A DNA stretch of 43,616 nt from an uncultured Clostridia bacterium (GCA_944384835.1 CALWUU010000032.1:1-43616), one strand, 5' to 3'; counted from the first letter of the stretch, positions 18,585 through 26,613 are shown. Translations and numbers: made by a program. Notes: generated by a model from the sequence alone, not told the origin.

Positions 18585-18786
18585 TGTGCATCCCTCTCTT
18601 CATCATTGTAATTACGTCAGCAGGACATTCTTTTGAACATTTTTTGCAGCCAACACATTTTTCTTCATCCACTTGGGCTGTGATGCCAAACGCAATATGA
18701 ATAGCGTCTTTGGGGCAAACCAATACACAACATCCGCAAGCCACACACTCGCTGCCAATATGGGCAATATTAGGTGATTTGTTCAT
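18562..18786 (-). CDS. 2[4Fe-4S] ferredoxin-type protein
   Basis: 74 aa. Two complete CxxCxxCxxxCP motifs, CVACGCCVLVCP and CVGCKKCSKECP, each ligating a 4Fe-4S cluster. A strong AAGGAG box precedes the ATG. First gene of the three-gene unit with the NapH-like protein and ArsR. Likely cytosolic electron carrier feeding the membrane protein encoded next. Confidence 0.93.
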   Translation of the reverse strand: MNKSPNIAHIGSECVACGCCVLVCPKDAIHIAFGITAQVDEEKCVGCKKCSKECPADVITMMKRGMHSEKKEMV

Positions 18787-18822
18787 AAAACTCTCCTTAA
18801 GTTAAGTAATTAAGATATTTCT

Positions 18823-18851
18823 AATATACTTTATTATATGCCATATGTCAA
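18823..18851 (-). promoter_or_regulatory. Sigma-A promoter of ferredoxin-NapH-arsR operon with possible ArsR site
   Basis: Reading leftward: TTGACA (18851-18846), 17-base spacer, TATATT (18828-18823). An imperfect dyad AAGTATATT-AGA-AATATCTT overlaps the -10 box and is where an ArsR repressor would be expected to bind. Confidence 0.78.
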
Positions 18852-18889
18852 GATGTTTCCACAATGAAGAAAAAATAATAATATACAAT

Positions 18890-20236
18890 TTATTTCTTTC
18901 TTTTACCAAAGAAAGGCTTCCAATACAATTGTTCCATCTTTTTTACAGCCCCGTTTTTGGGAGAAACAGAAAATGTGCCGGTTGCTTTTGCTTGCAGTGC
19001 GGTATCTGCTTTGTCTGAGACATAGGATAAATCGCTCACATCAAGCAACGCTGCGCAGTCAGAATCTCCTACAAATGAAATGAGTGTAGACGCAAACATT
19101 TGCTTTTTCAGCTCCAAAGCAGCTTTGCCGATAGAGGCCTGACTGCTATAAATTACCAAAAAACCATAGGATTCATTGGCCGGATAAGGCAAAATGGAAG
19201 ATGCAAGACTTTGATATTGCGGTAACATTTTTAGTTCTTGCTGTAATTGTAAAAGATGTTCTTTCGTGTCAATTACTTTTAAATAACAGGGAGTGTGTTG
19301 TATATCATAGAGATTTTTTTCATAAATATATGCATTTTGCTGCTGCATTCTTGTTTCTTGATAATATTGTTCTTCTGTCGAATTACGAAAATCACCGTAG
19401 TAAATATGAAGATTATCTTTAGAAATTACATGAATAAAACAATTCACGTGATGTTGCTTTAACAGTTCATAAATTGGCTGTACAGCAGAAAAAGGTAAAT
19501 TGTTCTGGGAAATATAGGTATGGGTTTTGGTATCATACAAAGCTGCTCCGTTTAATATGACAAGGGGCATAGTAAAAGGCATTTCTCCTATTTGCGGAAG
19601 AACGGATGCGGGGGTATCAGCTGTAACAAACGAAATACGGGCGCCTTCCTTTAATAAACGACTTAAATGAATTTTTGAATGTTGGCTGATGTCTCCGGTT
19701 TTTGATAGCAAATTATGATCCAAGTCACATACGAACAGGAGTCCTTGTTCTTTGCGATGAGGAATATGAATTGCATTTATCAGAATTGCAATAAAAATAC
19801 CAATTAAAGTATCCAGAATACGGTTTAATGCAAAAATATAAATATTAGCATCTGCAACATGCGAAATGACAATACTCATAAATACCACGCATGTTAGATA
19901 TGCACAGCCGGGCTTTTTGAATAAAACGGTAAGATACATCAGAAAGATTACCATAATACTGATAACGCCATAGCGCACCAATACAGGTTCAATAGGAATG
20001 GCATAACGTTCAAACGCCAGCATAGCCATACCCATAATACCCCCAATGATCGTTGCGATAATTCTTTCTTTTCCTATTTTGAAACTGGCATCCAGTTCAG
20101 GCTGCATACAAAGCATAGCGGCAATAGCGGAATAAAAAGGGGTACCTCCGTCACGGAAGAAATCTACTAAAAAACATAGAAAAACTGCGATAGCTGTTTT
20201 GATTAAACGCATTCCAATTTTGGGAATGAATGGCAT
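18890..20236 (-). CDS. FUSC/aromatic acid exporter-like membrane domain fused to HAD-superfamily hydrolase
   Basis: 448 aa. Residues 1-158 contain about four to five membrane helices with the ArAE/FUSC-type signature (IGMRLIKTAIAVFLC, FYSAIAAMLCMQP, RIIATIIGG, NRILDTLIGIFIAILIN). Residues 166-430 are a Cof-type HAD fold: DLDHNLLS with Asp171 and Asp173 (motif I), FVTADT (motif II), and FVGDSDCAALL (motif IV). HAD Cof enzymes are phosphatases of sugars or cofactors. Motif I lacks the usual DGT (it reads DHN), so activity may be altered. The membrane half may export or anchor. Strong AGGAGGAAA ribosome site. Fusion partners and substrate are unknown. Confidence 0.8.
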   Translation of the reverse strand: MPFIPKIGMRLIKTAIAVFLCFLVDFFRDGGTPFYSAIAAMLCMQPELDASFKIGKERIIATIIGGIMGMAMLAFERYAIPIEPVLVRYGVISIMVIFLMYLTVLFKKPGCAYLTCVVFMSIVISHVADANIYIFALNRILDTLIGIFIAILINAIHIPHRKEQGLLFVCDLDHNLLSKTGDISQHSKIHLSRLLKEGARISFVTADTPASVLPQIGEMPFTMPLVILNGAALYDTKTHTYISQNNLPFSAVQPIYELLKQHHVNCFIHVISKDNLHIYYGDFRNSTEEQYYQETRMQQQNAYIYEKNLYDIQHTPCYLKVIDTKEHLLQLQQELKMLPQYQSLASSILPYPANESYGFLVIYSSQASIGKAALELKKQMFASTLISFVGDSDCAALLDVSDLSYVSDKADTALQAKATGTFSVSPKNGAVKKMEQLYWKPFFGKRKK

Positions 20237-20254
20237 AATGGATTTCCTCCTTTC

Positions 20255-20286
20255 TGAAAAAAATAAGACCTCTGATCAGAAGTCTT
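20255..20286 (-). terminator. Terminator of PEBP gene
   Basis: Reading leftward: AAGACTTCTGA/TCAGAGGTCTT stem, then TATTTTTTT. It lies between the PEBP stop and the ribosome site of the FUSC-HAD gene, so the latter needs its own promoter or read-through. Confidence 0.8.
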
Positions 20287-20297
20287 ACAGAACTAAT

Positions 20298-20801
20298 TTA
20301 ATTATCGTAGGTTCCTTTTATGGTACATTGTGCCAAGATGTGTCCGTCCATTTGCCTGTACAGCTCATTTAAATAAAAACCATTTTCCAGTTGTAACATG
20401 GTATCCAATGCAAATACGTGTAACTCGTATAAATGAGCAGCATCAGGAGGACACATACCGCCGTAATAACTGGATTCTTTTCGGCTTTGCTGACCGCCTT
20501 GAACGCTCATCCAGCTGTTTGCCCCTTGTATAAAATCTTTCGCTGAGATGCTTTCGTTTTCTTTCAGCTCAGAACGGGTTAAGTTGGCTACCATCCAATG
20601 TATCCAAACAAACCCGCCGCTGACAGGATAAGCATCTTTATCTTCCAATACAATCGCGTAAGAGACTGTGCCTTCCGGCGCTTCTTGAATAGAAACAGGA
20701 AGGGAATAGGTGGGCATACCGTGTGCGTTAAATTGAGTGCCTCGTTTTCCGTATTCATCTGAGATAACGCCATGTAAGATTCCTGTGCTTGTTACTTTCA
20801 T
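20298..20801 (-). CDS. YbhB/YbcL (PEBP/Raf kinase inhibitor-like) protein
   Basis: 167 aa, typical for bacterial PEBP proteins. Ligand-pocket motifs are visible: AIVLEDKDAYPVSGGFVWIHWMVANL and SSYYGGMCPPDAAHLYELHVFALD. There is no signal peptide, so it is cytosolic. The biochemical role of bacterial members is unsettled. Own promoter and terminator, strong GGAGG site. Confidence 0.92.
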   Translation of the reverse strand: MKVTSTGILHGVISDEYGKRGTQFNAHGMPTYSLPVSIQEAPEGTVSYAIVLEDKDAYPVSGGFVWIHWMVANLTRSELKENESISAKDFIQGANSWMSVQGGQQSRKESSYYGGMCPPDAAHLYELHVFALDTMLQLENGFYLNELYRQMDGHILAQCTIKGTYDN

Positions 20802-20829
20802 ATGGTAACCTCCTGGTTTATTTTCTTAT

Positions 20830-20858
20830 AGTATATCCATTTGCATGTATGATGTAAA
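20830..20858 (-). promoter_or_regulatory. Sigma-A promoter of PEBP gene
   Basis: Reading leftward: TTTACA (20858-20853), 17-base spacer, TATACT (20835-20830). Confidence 0.8.
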
Positions 20859-20946
20859 TACTATTTTTATTAAAAATACGTTAACTTTTTAAGTATAAAA
20901 ACACTGCCAAGGAAGAAGTTTGTCATGCAGATATTTGAAAATACAA

Positions 20947-20987
20947 TAAAAAACCGAGTCCGAACACAATTGGTGTACGGACTCGGT
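20947..20987 (-). terminator. Terminator of tRNA-Pro
   Basis: Reading leftward right after the encoded CCA: ACCGAGTCCG and CGGACTCGGT form a 10-bp stem, then TTTTT. Confidence 0.9.
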
Positions 20988-20988
20988 C

Positions 20989-21065
20989 TGGTCGGGATGA
21001 CGCGACTTGAACACGCGGCCTCTGCGTCCCGAACACAGCGCTCTACCAAACTGAGCTACATCCCG
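20989..21065 (-). tRNA. tRNA-Pro (anticodon CGG)
   Basis: 77 nt with encoded CCA. Acceptor CGGGATG/CATCCCG is fully paired, with a D-arm GCTC...GAGC. The anticodon stem CTGTG/CGCAG encloses the loop TTCGGGA with anticodon CGG, reading CCG. The T-loop is TTCAAGT. A stand-alone gene with its own promoter and terminator. Confidence 0.95.
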
Positions 21066-21090
21066 AAATGGATTTCATAGTGCCTTACCA

Positions 21091-21119
21091 AGTATATCAC
21101 ATAAAGTTAGAAATCTCAA
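21091..21119 (-). promoter_or_regulatory. Promoter of tRNA-Pro
   Basis: Reading leftward: TTGAGA (21119-21114), 17-base spacer, TATACT (21096-21091), 25 bases before the mature 5' end. Confidence 0.8.
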
Positions 21120-21170
21120 TACTTGATAAATATATTGTCCCCATAACTTTATTATGTTTTTTGAATTATT

Positions 21171-21204
21171 AAAAAAGCTGTGCAGAAATTTCTGCACAGC
21201 TTTT
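21171..21204 (-). terminator. Terminator of redox/detoxification operon
   Basis: Perfect 16-bp inverted repeat AAAAGCTGTGCAGAAA/TTTCTGCACAGCTTTT with T run on the minus strand, 36 bases after the last gene of the operon. Confidence 0.9.
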
Positions 21205-21240
21205 CAACGTTTTTTAGAAAACACACGTTGCTATTCCCAA

Positions 21241-21789
21241 TTATGAGACTGACGCGCCCATAGTATAAACTTCTTTCAGCAATTCCGTATGGGCGTTCAC
21301 TGATCCTGCGTCACTAATTCCAATGCCGCGTATGACGCCGGCAAGGTGTGCTTTTTCAAAACAATCAATCCAGCCCTGCATTCCTTTTACTGCGCCATCC
21401 ATTGCACTTTTGTCATTTTCCGCCGCGGTTGTTAATAAATAAATATCCCGAAATGCATAGTCAGAGGTATAAAGCGGATTCATCCTGTCCAAAAGCGTTT
21501 TCATTTGTCCGCACATCTCATAATAATAGATGGGCGTTGCAAATACAACTACATCAGCATGCTTTACCTTTTCGGCAATTTTCGAGGCATCATCTTTCAT
21601 AAAGCATTTTTTATTTTTCAGACAACTTAAACAGCCAATACAAAATCCAATTTCTTTATTTGCCAATGAAATAAATTCAACTGTATTTCCGGCAGCTTTA
21701 GCTCCTTTTTCAAATTCTTTTGCAAGAATTTCAGAATTACTGTTTTTTCTAAGACTTGTAGATATTACTAATACATTTTGATTCATCAT
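21241..21789 (-). CDS. NADPH-dependent FMN reductase / flavodoxin-family protein with Cys cluster
   Basis: 182 aa. The flavodoxin-like fold is shown by the FMN phosphate loop STSLRKNSNSE (10-20) and FATPIYYYEMCGQMKTLLDRM (84-104). Between them lies CIGCLSCLKNKKC, a Cys-x2-Cys-x2-Cys-x5-Cys stretch like the cluster motif of iron-sulfur flavoproteins, so it may carry an Fe-S cluster beside FMN. It probably reduces quinones, metals or other acceptors in the cytosol. Its ATG overlaps the preceding stop (ATGA). Last of the seven-gene operon. Confidence 0.88.
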   Translation of the reverse strand: MMNQNVLVISTSLRKNSNSEILAKEFEKGAKAAGNTVEFISLANKEIGFCIGCLSCLKNKKCFMKDDASKIAEKVKHADVVVFATPIYYYEMCGQMKTLLDRMNPLYTSDYAFRDIYLLTTAAENDKSAMDGAVKGMQGWIDCFEKAHLAGVIRGIGISDAGSVNAHTELLKEVYTMGASVS

Positions 21790-22112
21790 TCATTTTCCTT
21801 ATAAATTTCTTTTGCAAACCGAAACGCTGCCCATGCCTTTGGCCATCCTGCATAAAAAGCGGCATGAGTAAGTATTTCGGCCATTTCTTCTTTTGTTACA
21901 CCGCATGCTTTCGCATTTTGGATGTGAAATTGCAGAGAACTGTCCAGCACACCGCTTGCCATAAGCGCGGTAACTGTTACAATGCTTCTGTCTCTGGCGG
22001 AAAGCTGTGCCTCTCGGGACCAAACTTCTCCAAATAATACATCATCATTTAATTGAGCGAATTTGGGAGCAAACTCACCTAATTGATCTCTTCCTGCTGT
22101 TACCTTTGCCAT
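21786..22112 (-). CDS. Carboxymuconolactone decarboxylase (CMD/AhpD-like) family protein
   Basis: 108 aa, normal single-domain length. Family signature: SARDRSIVTVTALMASG, HIQNAKACGVTKEEMAEILTHAAFYAGWPKAWAAF. There is no CxxC pair, so it is not an AhpD peroxidase; it is closer to the gamma-CMD proteins often found with cupins and alcohol dehydrogenases. Good GGAGG-like site upstream. The substrate is unknown. Confidence 0.9.
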   Translation of the reverse strand: MAKVTAGRDQLGEFAPKFAQLNDDVLFGEVWSREAQLSARDRSIVTVTALMASGVLDSSLQFHIQNAKACGVTKEEMAEILTHAAFYAGWPKAWAAFRFAKEIYKENE

Positions 22113-22126
22113 AAAAATTCCTCCTT

Positions 22127-22684
22127 TTATGATATTAACTCAAATGTTACGTTTGTATCTCCTGTTGTTTCAAACACTTCAACACCGGATTCAATATGTC
22201 CCAAATGCTGTCTGCTGAACTGTTCTCCGTTTTGCCGGTATAGAATGACAAAACTGCCCGCGGTAGGCCAGTATATAATGTCGCCTACTTGATAAGAATC
22301 GTTCCTTAATGTTTCAGTGGGAAAAGCTCCTGAGCCATAATTATAACACATTTCTCTGTCATATAAATCACGCATAGGGAGTGTCATAGGCATTTGTTCC
22401 ACCAAAGCTCTGGTAGTGGCATTATTCTCCAAAACAGCAGTAAGCTCTGTTCCGTTTACTGAAATTTTGATTGTAAACGAATCAGCATTCGGTTGATTTT
22501 CTGACGTATCGGTATATTCCTGCATGGTATGCTCTCCTTGCACACTGTTTAATTCAGACATATCTTGAGAATTTAGAATGCTTGTTGCATTTTCGGATGT
22601 AACAGGCGAGGTTGTACCACTGCAGGCGGATAGTGTTAGCAGTGCTGCAATTCCCAATAAAAGAAAAATATAAAACCGTTTCAT
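22127..22684 (-). CDS. Lipoprotein with cyclophilin-like domain
   Basis: 185 aa. Lipoprotein signal with lipobox LSAC (lipid on Cys21), then an acidic Ser/Thr-rich spacer to about 65. Residues 70-185 resemble the cyclophilin-like fold family (IKISVNGTELTAVLENNATTRALVEQMPMTLPM, GDIIYWPTAGSFVILYRQ, HLGHIESGVEVF). It should sit on the outer face of the membrane. Known relatives lack proven isomerase activity. Cotranscribed with the cupin (8-base gap) and the CMD gene. Confidence 0.87.
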   Translation of the reverse strand: MKRFYIFLLLGIAALLTLSACSGTTSPVTSENATSILNSQDMSELNSVQGEHTMQEYTDTSENQPNADSFTIKISVNGTELTAVLENNATTRALVEQMPMTLPMRDLYDREMCYNYGSGAFPTETLRNDSYQVGDIIYWPTAGSFVILYRQNGEQFSRQHLGHIESGVEVFETTGDTNVTFELIS

Positions 22685-22692
22685 AAATTCTC

Positions 22693-23103
22693 CTATTTTA
22701 GTTTGTCATATTCATGAGTTGATGCAGGCTCGCACCATTCTGTATGACCATCCTCAGCAGGGACCTCAACCGCCAGATGAGCGAACCAACTGTCAGGGGC
22801 AGCGCCGTGCCAGTGTTTTACATTGGCAGGAATATTTACTACATCACCCGGATGCAGTTCTCGGACCTGTTTACCCCATTCTTGATAATAACCACGGCCG
22901 GCAGTGACAAGCAGAATTTGTCCGCCGCCGTTTTTAGCGTGATGAATGTGCCAATTGTTACGGCAGCCGGGCTCAAAGGTTACGTTGGCAATAGGCACCT
23001 GTTCGGTAGAAAGCATTTGCAAATAACTTTGTCCAATGAAGTAATCTGCAAAGGCTTCATTCTTATCACCCAAAGGGAATACGCTTAATTCTTTTTGATT
23101 CAT
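22693..23103 (-). CDS. Cupin-domain protein
   Basis: 136 aa. Single cupin barrel with metal ligands visible in WHIHHAKNGGGQILLVTAGRGYYQEWG (motif 1) and PGDVVNIPANVKHWHGA (motif 2). Such small cupins accompany CMD proteins and alcohol dehydrogenases in Firmicutes. Reaction unknown. One base separates it from the acetyltransferase stop, so the genes are tightly coupled. Confidence 0.92.
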   Translation of the reverse strand: MNQKELSVFPLGDKNEAFADYFIGQSYLQMLSTEQVPIANVTFEPGCRNNWHIHHAKNGGGQILLVTAGRGYYQEWGKQVRELHPGDVVNIPANVKHWHGAAPDSWFAHLAVEVPAEDGHTEWCEPASTHEYDKLK

Positions 23104-23104
23104 A

Positions 23105-23680
23105 TTATCCTTCCTCCAAACAATGTTTGATTACTTTTGCAGGAACACCGCCCACAATGGTATTGGAGGGCACATCTTTGGCTACAACGGCACCGGCGGC
23201 AACAATTGCGCCGTCTCCTATGGTAACACCCGGTAAAACAGTCGCGTTGGAGCCGATCCATACCTGTTTTCCAATACGAATCGGTTTTGGAATGATATCA
23301 CTGCGTTTTGCAGGGTTGAAATTATGGTTTAATGTTGCTAACACAACATTGTGCCCGATAAGTGTTCCATCGCCTATTGTAATACCGCCTTGATCCTGAA
23401 ACTTACAGCCCATATTGATAAACACATGTTTTCCTACGGTAATATTTTTACCGCAGTCTGTGTAAAATGGCGGAAATAAGCCAAACGTATCATCGACAGG
23501 TTTTCCAATAATTTTTGAAAAAATCCGGCGAATTTCATCCGGTGTATGATAACGATTATTTAACTGGACGGTTAATTGCAGCGCTTCCTGTGCCGCCTGA
23601 TGCATAAACTCAAATTCTTCTGATTCTGTATGGACGGCAGCTCCTGAATTTAAATGATTTAAGAATTCTTGCAGTTCCAT
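23105..23680 (-). CDS. Sugar O-acetyltransferase of the LacA/Maa/NodL type
   Basis: 191 aa. An N-terminal helical Mac domain (about 1-60) is followed by left-handed beta-helix hexapeptide repeats ([59 protein letters not shown]). The catalytic His lies in [10 protein letters not shown]-terminal [11 protein letters not shown] is typical. It transfers acetyl from acetyl-CoA to a sugar hydroxyl, a detoxification-type reaction in the cytosol. AGGATC upstream of the ATG at 23680. Confidence 0.93.
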   Translation of the reverse strand: MELQEFLNHLNSGAAVHTESEEFEFMHQAAQEALQLTVQLNNRYHTPDEIRRIFSKIIGKPVDDTFGLFPPFYTDCGKNITVGKHVFINMGCKFQDQGGITIGDGTLIGHNVVLATLNHNFNPAKRSDIIPKPIRIGKQVWIGSNATVLPGVTIGDGAIVAAGAVVAKDVPSNTIVGGVPAKVIKHCLEEG

Positions 23681-23695
23681 CAGAGAGATCCTTTC

Positions 23696-24868
23696 TTATT
23701 TATAAGATTTTCTTAAAATTTCCACACAACCTTCATGCGGCAATTCACAAGGATTTGCCAAGAACAGACCGCCCATGGTTTCTTTTGCGTTTTTAGCAAT
23801 GGCATCAAATTCATCCGGAGTAAAACCGTATTGACTCATTTTTAAATCATCTACACCGCATGCTTTCTGCAGACTGACAAGAGCTGTAATAAAATCTTCC
23901 GGTTTGTCGGCATTGGGCATTCCCATTACTTGAGCCATTTTGATAAAACGTTCGTCACAAGCATGATGTTCCACAAAGAACTCATAAAACGCTTTGGAAA
24001 TCATAATTAGACCTGCGCCGTGAGGAAGCTCATGGTGGAAAGCACTCATGGCATGTTCAATGGAATGTTCTGCTGTCGTGCTGCAAATGGTCATTACAAT
24101 GCCGGAAAGCGTGTTGGCAAAAGCAACGTGTTCACGGGCTTCTATGTCATTTCCGTCCTTTACTGCACGTGCAAGATATGCCGCGATATTTTCAATCGCA
24201 GTTAACGCATACATGTCGCTCATCATATTGGCGCCTTTGGAAATATAGCATTCTGTGGAGTGGAATAATGCGTCAAAGCCTTGATAAGCTGTAAATTTTG
24301 GCGGAACAGATTTCATCAGTTCCGGGTCGATAATGGAAAGAACAGGAAACAGTTCATCCCAGCCGCCAAATCCAATTTTTTCGTTTCGCTCGTCATGGCT
24401 GATAACGCCCCATTGATCCGCCTCAGAGCCTGTACCCGCAGTTGTTGTAATACATATAATGGGAAGTGGTTTTTTCTGCATTGGCCGCCCTTTTCCGCTT
24501 CCGCCGACAATATAATCCCACAAATCTCCAGGATTAGTAGCCATAAAAGCCATTGCTTTCGCGGCGTCCATAACACTGCCGCCTCCCAATGCGACAATGA
24601 AGTCACATTGGTTCTCTTTTGCAAATGCAGCTCCGTTCATAACAGTTGATTTAAAAGGGTTTGCCTGCACTTGGTTGAATAATGCAGATGCAGCACCGGC
24701 TTTGTTTAATTGCTCTACGGTTTTATCATAGGCTCCGTTTTTAAAAACAGAGGTTCCGTTTGTTGTTACGATCATTGCTTTTTTGCCGGGCATTTTATAT
24801 TGAGATAATTCTGAAAGTTTTCCGTTGCCAAATACAAATCTGGTAGGTACATACATACTAAAACTCAT
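23696..24868 (-). CDS. Iron-containing alcohol dehydrogenase
   Basis: 390 aa from ATG at 24868, chosen because GGAG sits 8 bases upstream; an in-frame ATG 45 bases earlier lies inside the previous gene and lacks a site. Group III family motifs: VALGGGSVMDAAKAMAF (NAD binding), ITTTAGTGSEAD, GFDALFHSTECYIS, EHSIEHAMSAFHHELPHGAGL with metal-ligand His residues. It closely resembles butanol-dehydrogenase/YqhD-like enzymes that reduce aldehydes with NAD(P)H. Its start overlaps the stop of the small upstream gene by 11 bases. Likely controlled by the divergent LysR regulator. Confidence 0.94.
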   Translation of the reverse strand: MSFSMYVPTRFVFGNGKLSELSQYKMPGKKAMIVTTNGTSVFKNGAYDKTVEQLNKAGAASALFNQVQANPFKSTVMNGAAFAKENQCDFIVALGGGSVMDAAKAMAFMATNPGDLWDYIVGGSGKGRPMQKKPLPIICITTTAGTGSEADQWGVISHDERNEKIGFGGWDELFPVLSIIDPELMKSVPPKFTAYQGFDALFHSTECYISKGANMMSDMYALTAIENIAAYLARAVKDGNDIEAREHVAFANTLSGIVMTICSTTAEHSIEHAMSAFHHELPHGAGLIMISKAFYEFFVEHHACDERFIKMAQVMGMPNADKPEDFITALVSLQKACGVDDLKMSQYGFTPDEFDAIAKNAKETMGGLFLANPCELPHEGCVEILRKSYK

Positions 24869-25091
24869 GTGAAAAGCTCCTTTTTTGTTTGATATGGTAC
24901 AGCAGATAGTCAAGGTATTCCAGTTGGTGTTGGTCTTTATGGATTTTTTCCAACAGTTTTTTTCGATGCTTGTTTAAAAACTCCAGTTGTTCTTCCGGCT
25001 GATACTGAAAAAACAGTGAAATTTCGTGCTCAGAGCAACCGATATCTTCTAAATTTTTCTTTAACTTCTGTTCCTCTTTATGATATTCCAT
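24858..25091 (-). CDS. Small helical protein resembling the MerR effector coiled coil
   Basis: 77 aa, ATG behind a perfect AAGGAGG, so likely expressed. It is highly charged and helical; the C-terminal half (LLEKIHKDQHQLEYLDYLLYHIKQ) looks like the dimerising coiled coil at the end of MerR regulators, but there is no DNA-binding helix-turn-helix. It could be a truncated regulator remnant kept as a small partner protein. It leads the operon and overlaps adh by 11 bases. Function not recognised. Confidence 0.7.
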   Translation of the reverse strand: MEYHKEEQKLKKNLEDIGCSEHEISLFFQYQPEEQLEFLNKHRKKLLEKIHKDQHQLEYLDYLLYHIKQKRSFSHEF

Positions 25092-25113
25092 GTATCTGCC
25101 TCCTTACAAAATC

Positions 25114-25143
25114 ATTATAGTCTTCTTTTATTCAGAATAGCAA
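25114..25143 (-). promoter_or_regulatory. Promoter of the seven-gene redox operon
   Basis: Reading leftward: TTGCTA (25143-25138), 18-base spacer, TATAAT (25119-25114), 22 bases before the small gene's ATG. Confidence 0.7.
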
Positions 25144-25170
25144 ATACTTATTTATTATAATTTATCATAG

Positions 25171-25199
25171 TTGACAGGAATGGATATAGAATATACAAT
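25171..25199 (+). promoter_or_regulatory. Sigma-A promoter of lysR
   Basis: TTGACA (25171-25176), 17-base spacer, TACAAT (25194-25199). It faces away from the operon promoter about 30 bases to the left; the intervening AT-rich DNA is the expected LysR binding area. Confidence 0.82.
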
Positions 25200-25221
25200 A
25201 AAGATAAAAGAGGGTGGAAGC

Positions 25222-26106
25222 ATGGAACTTCGCTTGTTAAAATATTTTCTGGCCGTGGCAAGAGAAGAAAATATTACAGCGGCGGCAGAGAGTTTACATA
25301 TCACACAGCCGACTTTATCAAAACAGCTTATGGAGTTGGAAGCGCAGCTTGGAAAAACGCTTTTTTTAAGAGGAAAGCGGAAAATAACGCTTACGGAAGA
25401 GGGAATGTTTCTGCGCAAGCGGGCACAGGAAATTGTGGACCTGGCAGATAAAACAGAAGCGGAACTAATGGCATCTAATGAAGTAGTAGAAGGAGATATT
25501 TATATTGGAGCCGGAGAAACACAAGGGGTACATTTTATTGCCAAAGCCATTAAAAAGCTGCACAGCCGTTATCCAAATGTTCGATACCATTTATACAGCG
25601 GAAACGGCGAAGATGTTTCTGAACGTCTTGACAAGGGTTTAATTGACTTTGGTCTATTTGTAGGGAATATCGAATCCAAAAAATATGATTATTTGAAACT
25701 GCCTATGGCAGATACATGGGGATTACTGGTACGCAAAGATGATGAATTGGCAAAGCGGAATTGTATTGGTCCCAATGATTTGTTAAATATTCCTCTGTTA
25801 AGTTCCAGACAGGCATTAATACAAAACGAATTGTCAGGATGGCTTGGTTATGAATTTGAAAAGCTGCATATAGTGGGTACATATAATTTGATTTATAACG
25901 CTTCTCTTATGGTAGAAGAAGGCATGGGAGCGGCACTTTGTTTAGACGGATTATTGAATACTTCCGGCAACAGCAATTTGTGTTTTGTTCCATTTGAGCC
26001 TGTTTTAACGGCAGACTTGAAAATTGCGTGGAAAAAGTATCAGGTGTTTACAAAAGCAGCACAAAAATTTTTAGAGGTACTGCAAAATAGATTACATACC
26101 AATTAG
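25222..26106 (+). CDS. LysR-family regulator divergent from redox operon
   Basis: 294 aa from ATG at 25222, behind AGGGTGG; the longer open frame would begin inside the promoter. HTH: MELRLLKYFLAVAREENITAAAESLHITQPTLSKQLMELEAQLGKTLF. The effector domain spans about 90-290 (IYIGAGETQGVHFIAKAI, VEEGMGAALCLDG). Divergent arrangement with the operon starting at 25091 is the classical LysR layout, so activation of that operon by a small ligand (perhaps an aldehyde or quinone) is likely by inference. Confidence 0.93.
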   Translation: MELRLLKYFLAVAREENITAAAESLHITQPTLSKQLMELEAQLGKTLFLRGKRKITLTEEGMFLRKRAQEIVDLADKTEAELMASNEVVEGDIYIGAGETQGVHFIAKAIKKLHSRYPNVRYHLYSGNGEDVSERLDKGLIDFGLFVGNIESKKYDYLKLPMADTWGLLVRKDDELAKRNCIGPNDLLNIPLLSSRQALIQNELSGWLGYEFEKLHIVGTYNLIYNASLMVEEGMGAALCLDGLLNTSGNSNLCFVPFEPVLTADLKIAWKKYQVFTKAAQKFLEVLQNRLHTN

Positions 26107-26180
26107 AATATGTGTAAAAAATTTACATTGACATTATTTTTTCTTTAAAAACTGCTTTAATAAAGATAGATAAAATAATT

Positions 26181-26208
26181 TTGTGATATTGTGTTATTCT
26201 GGTATGAT
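26181..26208 (+). promoter_or_regulatory. Promoter of PH-domain gene
   Basis: TTGTGA (26181-26186), 16-base spacer, TATGAT (26203-26208). Its place rules out the longer upstream in-frame start. Confidence 0.6.
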
Positions 26209-26235
26209 ATTACACACAAGGAAAGGAAATATGAA

Positions 26236-26613
26236 ATGATTGATTTTAAAAATGCAGGTTTTTTTAAATTGAAACCCGTTCGTAATGCGCCTTTTATGGA
26301 TATGGTATCCGCATTGCTGCTGCAGGAAGAACAAGTTCTGGGGATATTCCAAGGCGTGCGTGACGGTGTTGTGTTCACTAATATGAGGATAATATCAGTG
26401 AATGTACAGGGCGTTACAGGAAAGAAAAAGGATTTTACCTCAATGCCGTACAGTAAAATACAGCTGTTTTCAGTAGAAACAGCCGGCGTACTCGATATGG
26501 ATGCGGAATTGGAGCTGTGGTTTTCCGGCGCGGGAAAAGTAAAATTTGAATTTACATCTAGTACAGATATTGGTACAATTGCAAAAGTAATCGCTCAATA
26601 TGCTCTGAGATAA
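26236..26613 (+). CDS. Bacterial PH-domain protein (bPH_1 type)
   Basis: 125 aa from ATG at 26236 (AAAGGAAAT upstream). The whole protein matches the bPH_1 family pattern: LLQEEQVLGIFQGVRDGVVFTNMRIISVNVQGVTGKKKDFTSMPYSKI and FSVETAGVLDMDAELELWFSG. It is cytosolic and of unknown ligand; members often sit alone. Single-gene unit with its own promoter and a terminator shared with the convergent gene. Confidence 0.93.
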   Translation: MIDFKNAGFFKLKPVRNAPFMDMVSALLLQEEQVLGIFQGVRDGVVFTNMRIISVNVQGVTGKKKDFTSMPYSKIQLFSVETAGVLDMDAELELWFSGAGKVKFEFTSSTDIGTIAKVIAQYALR

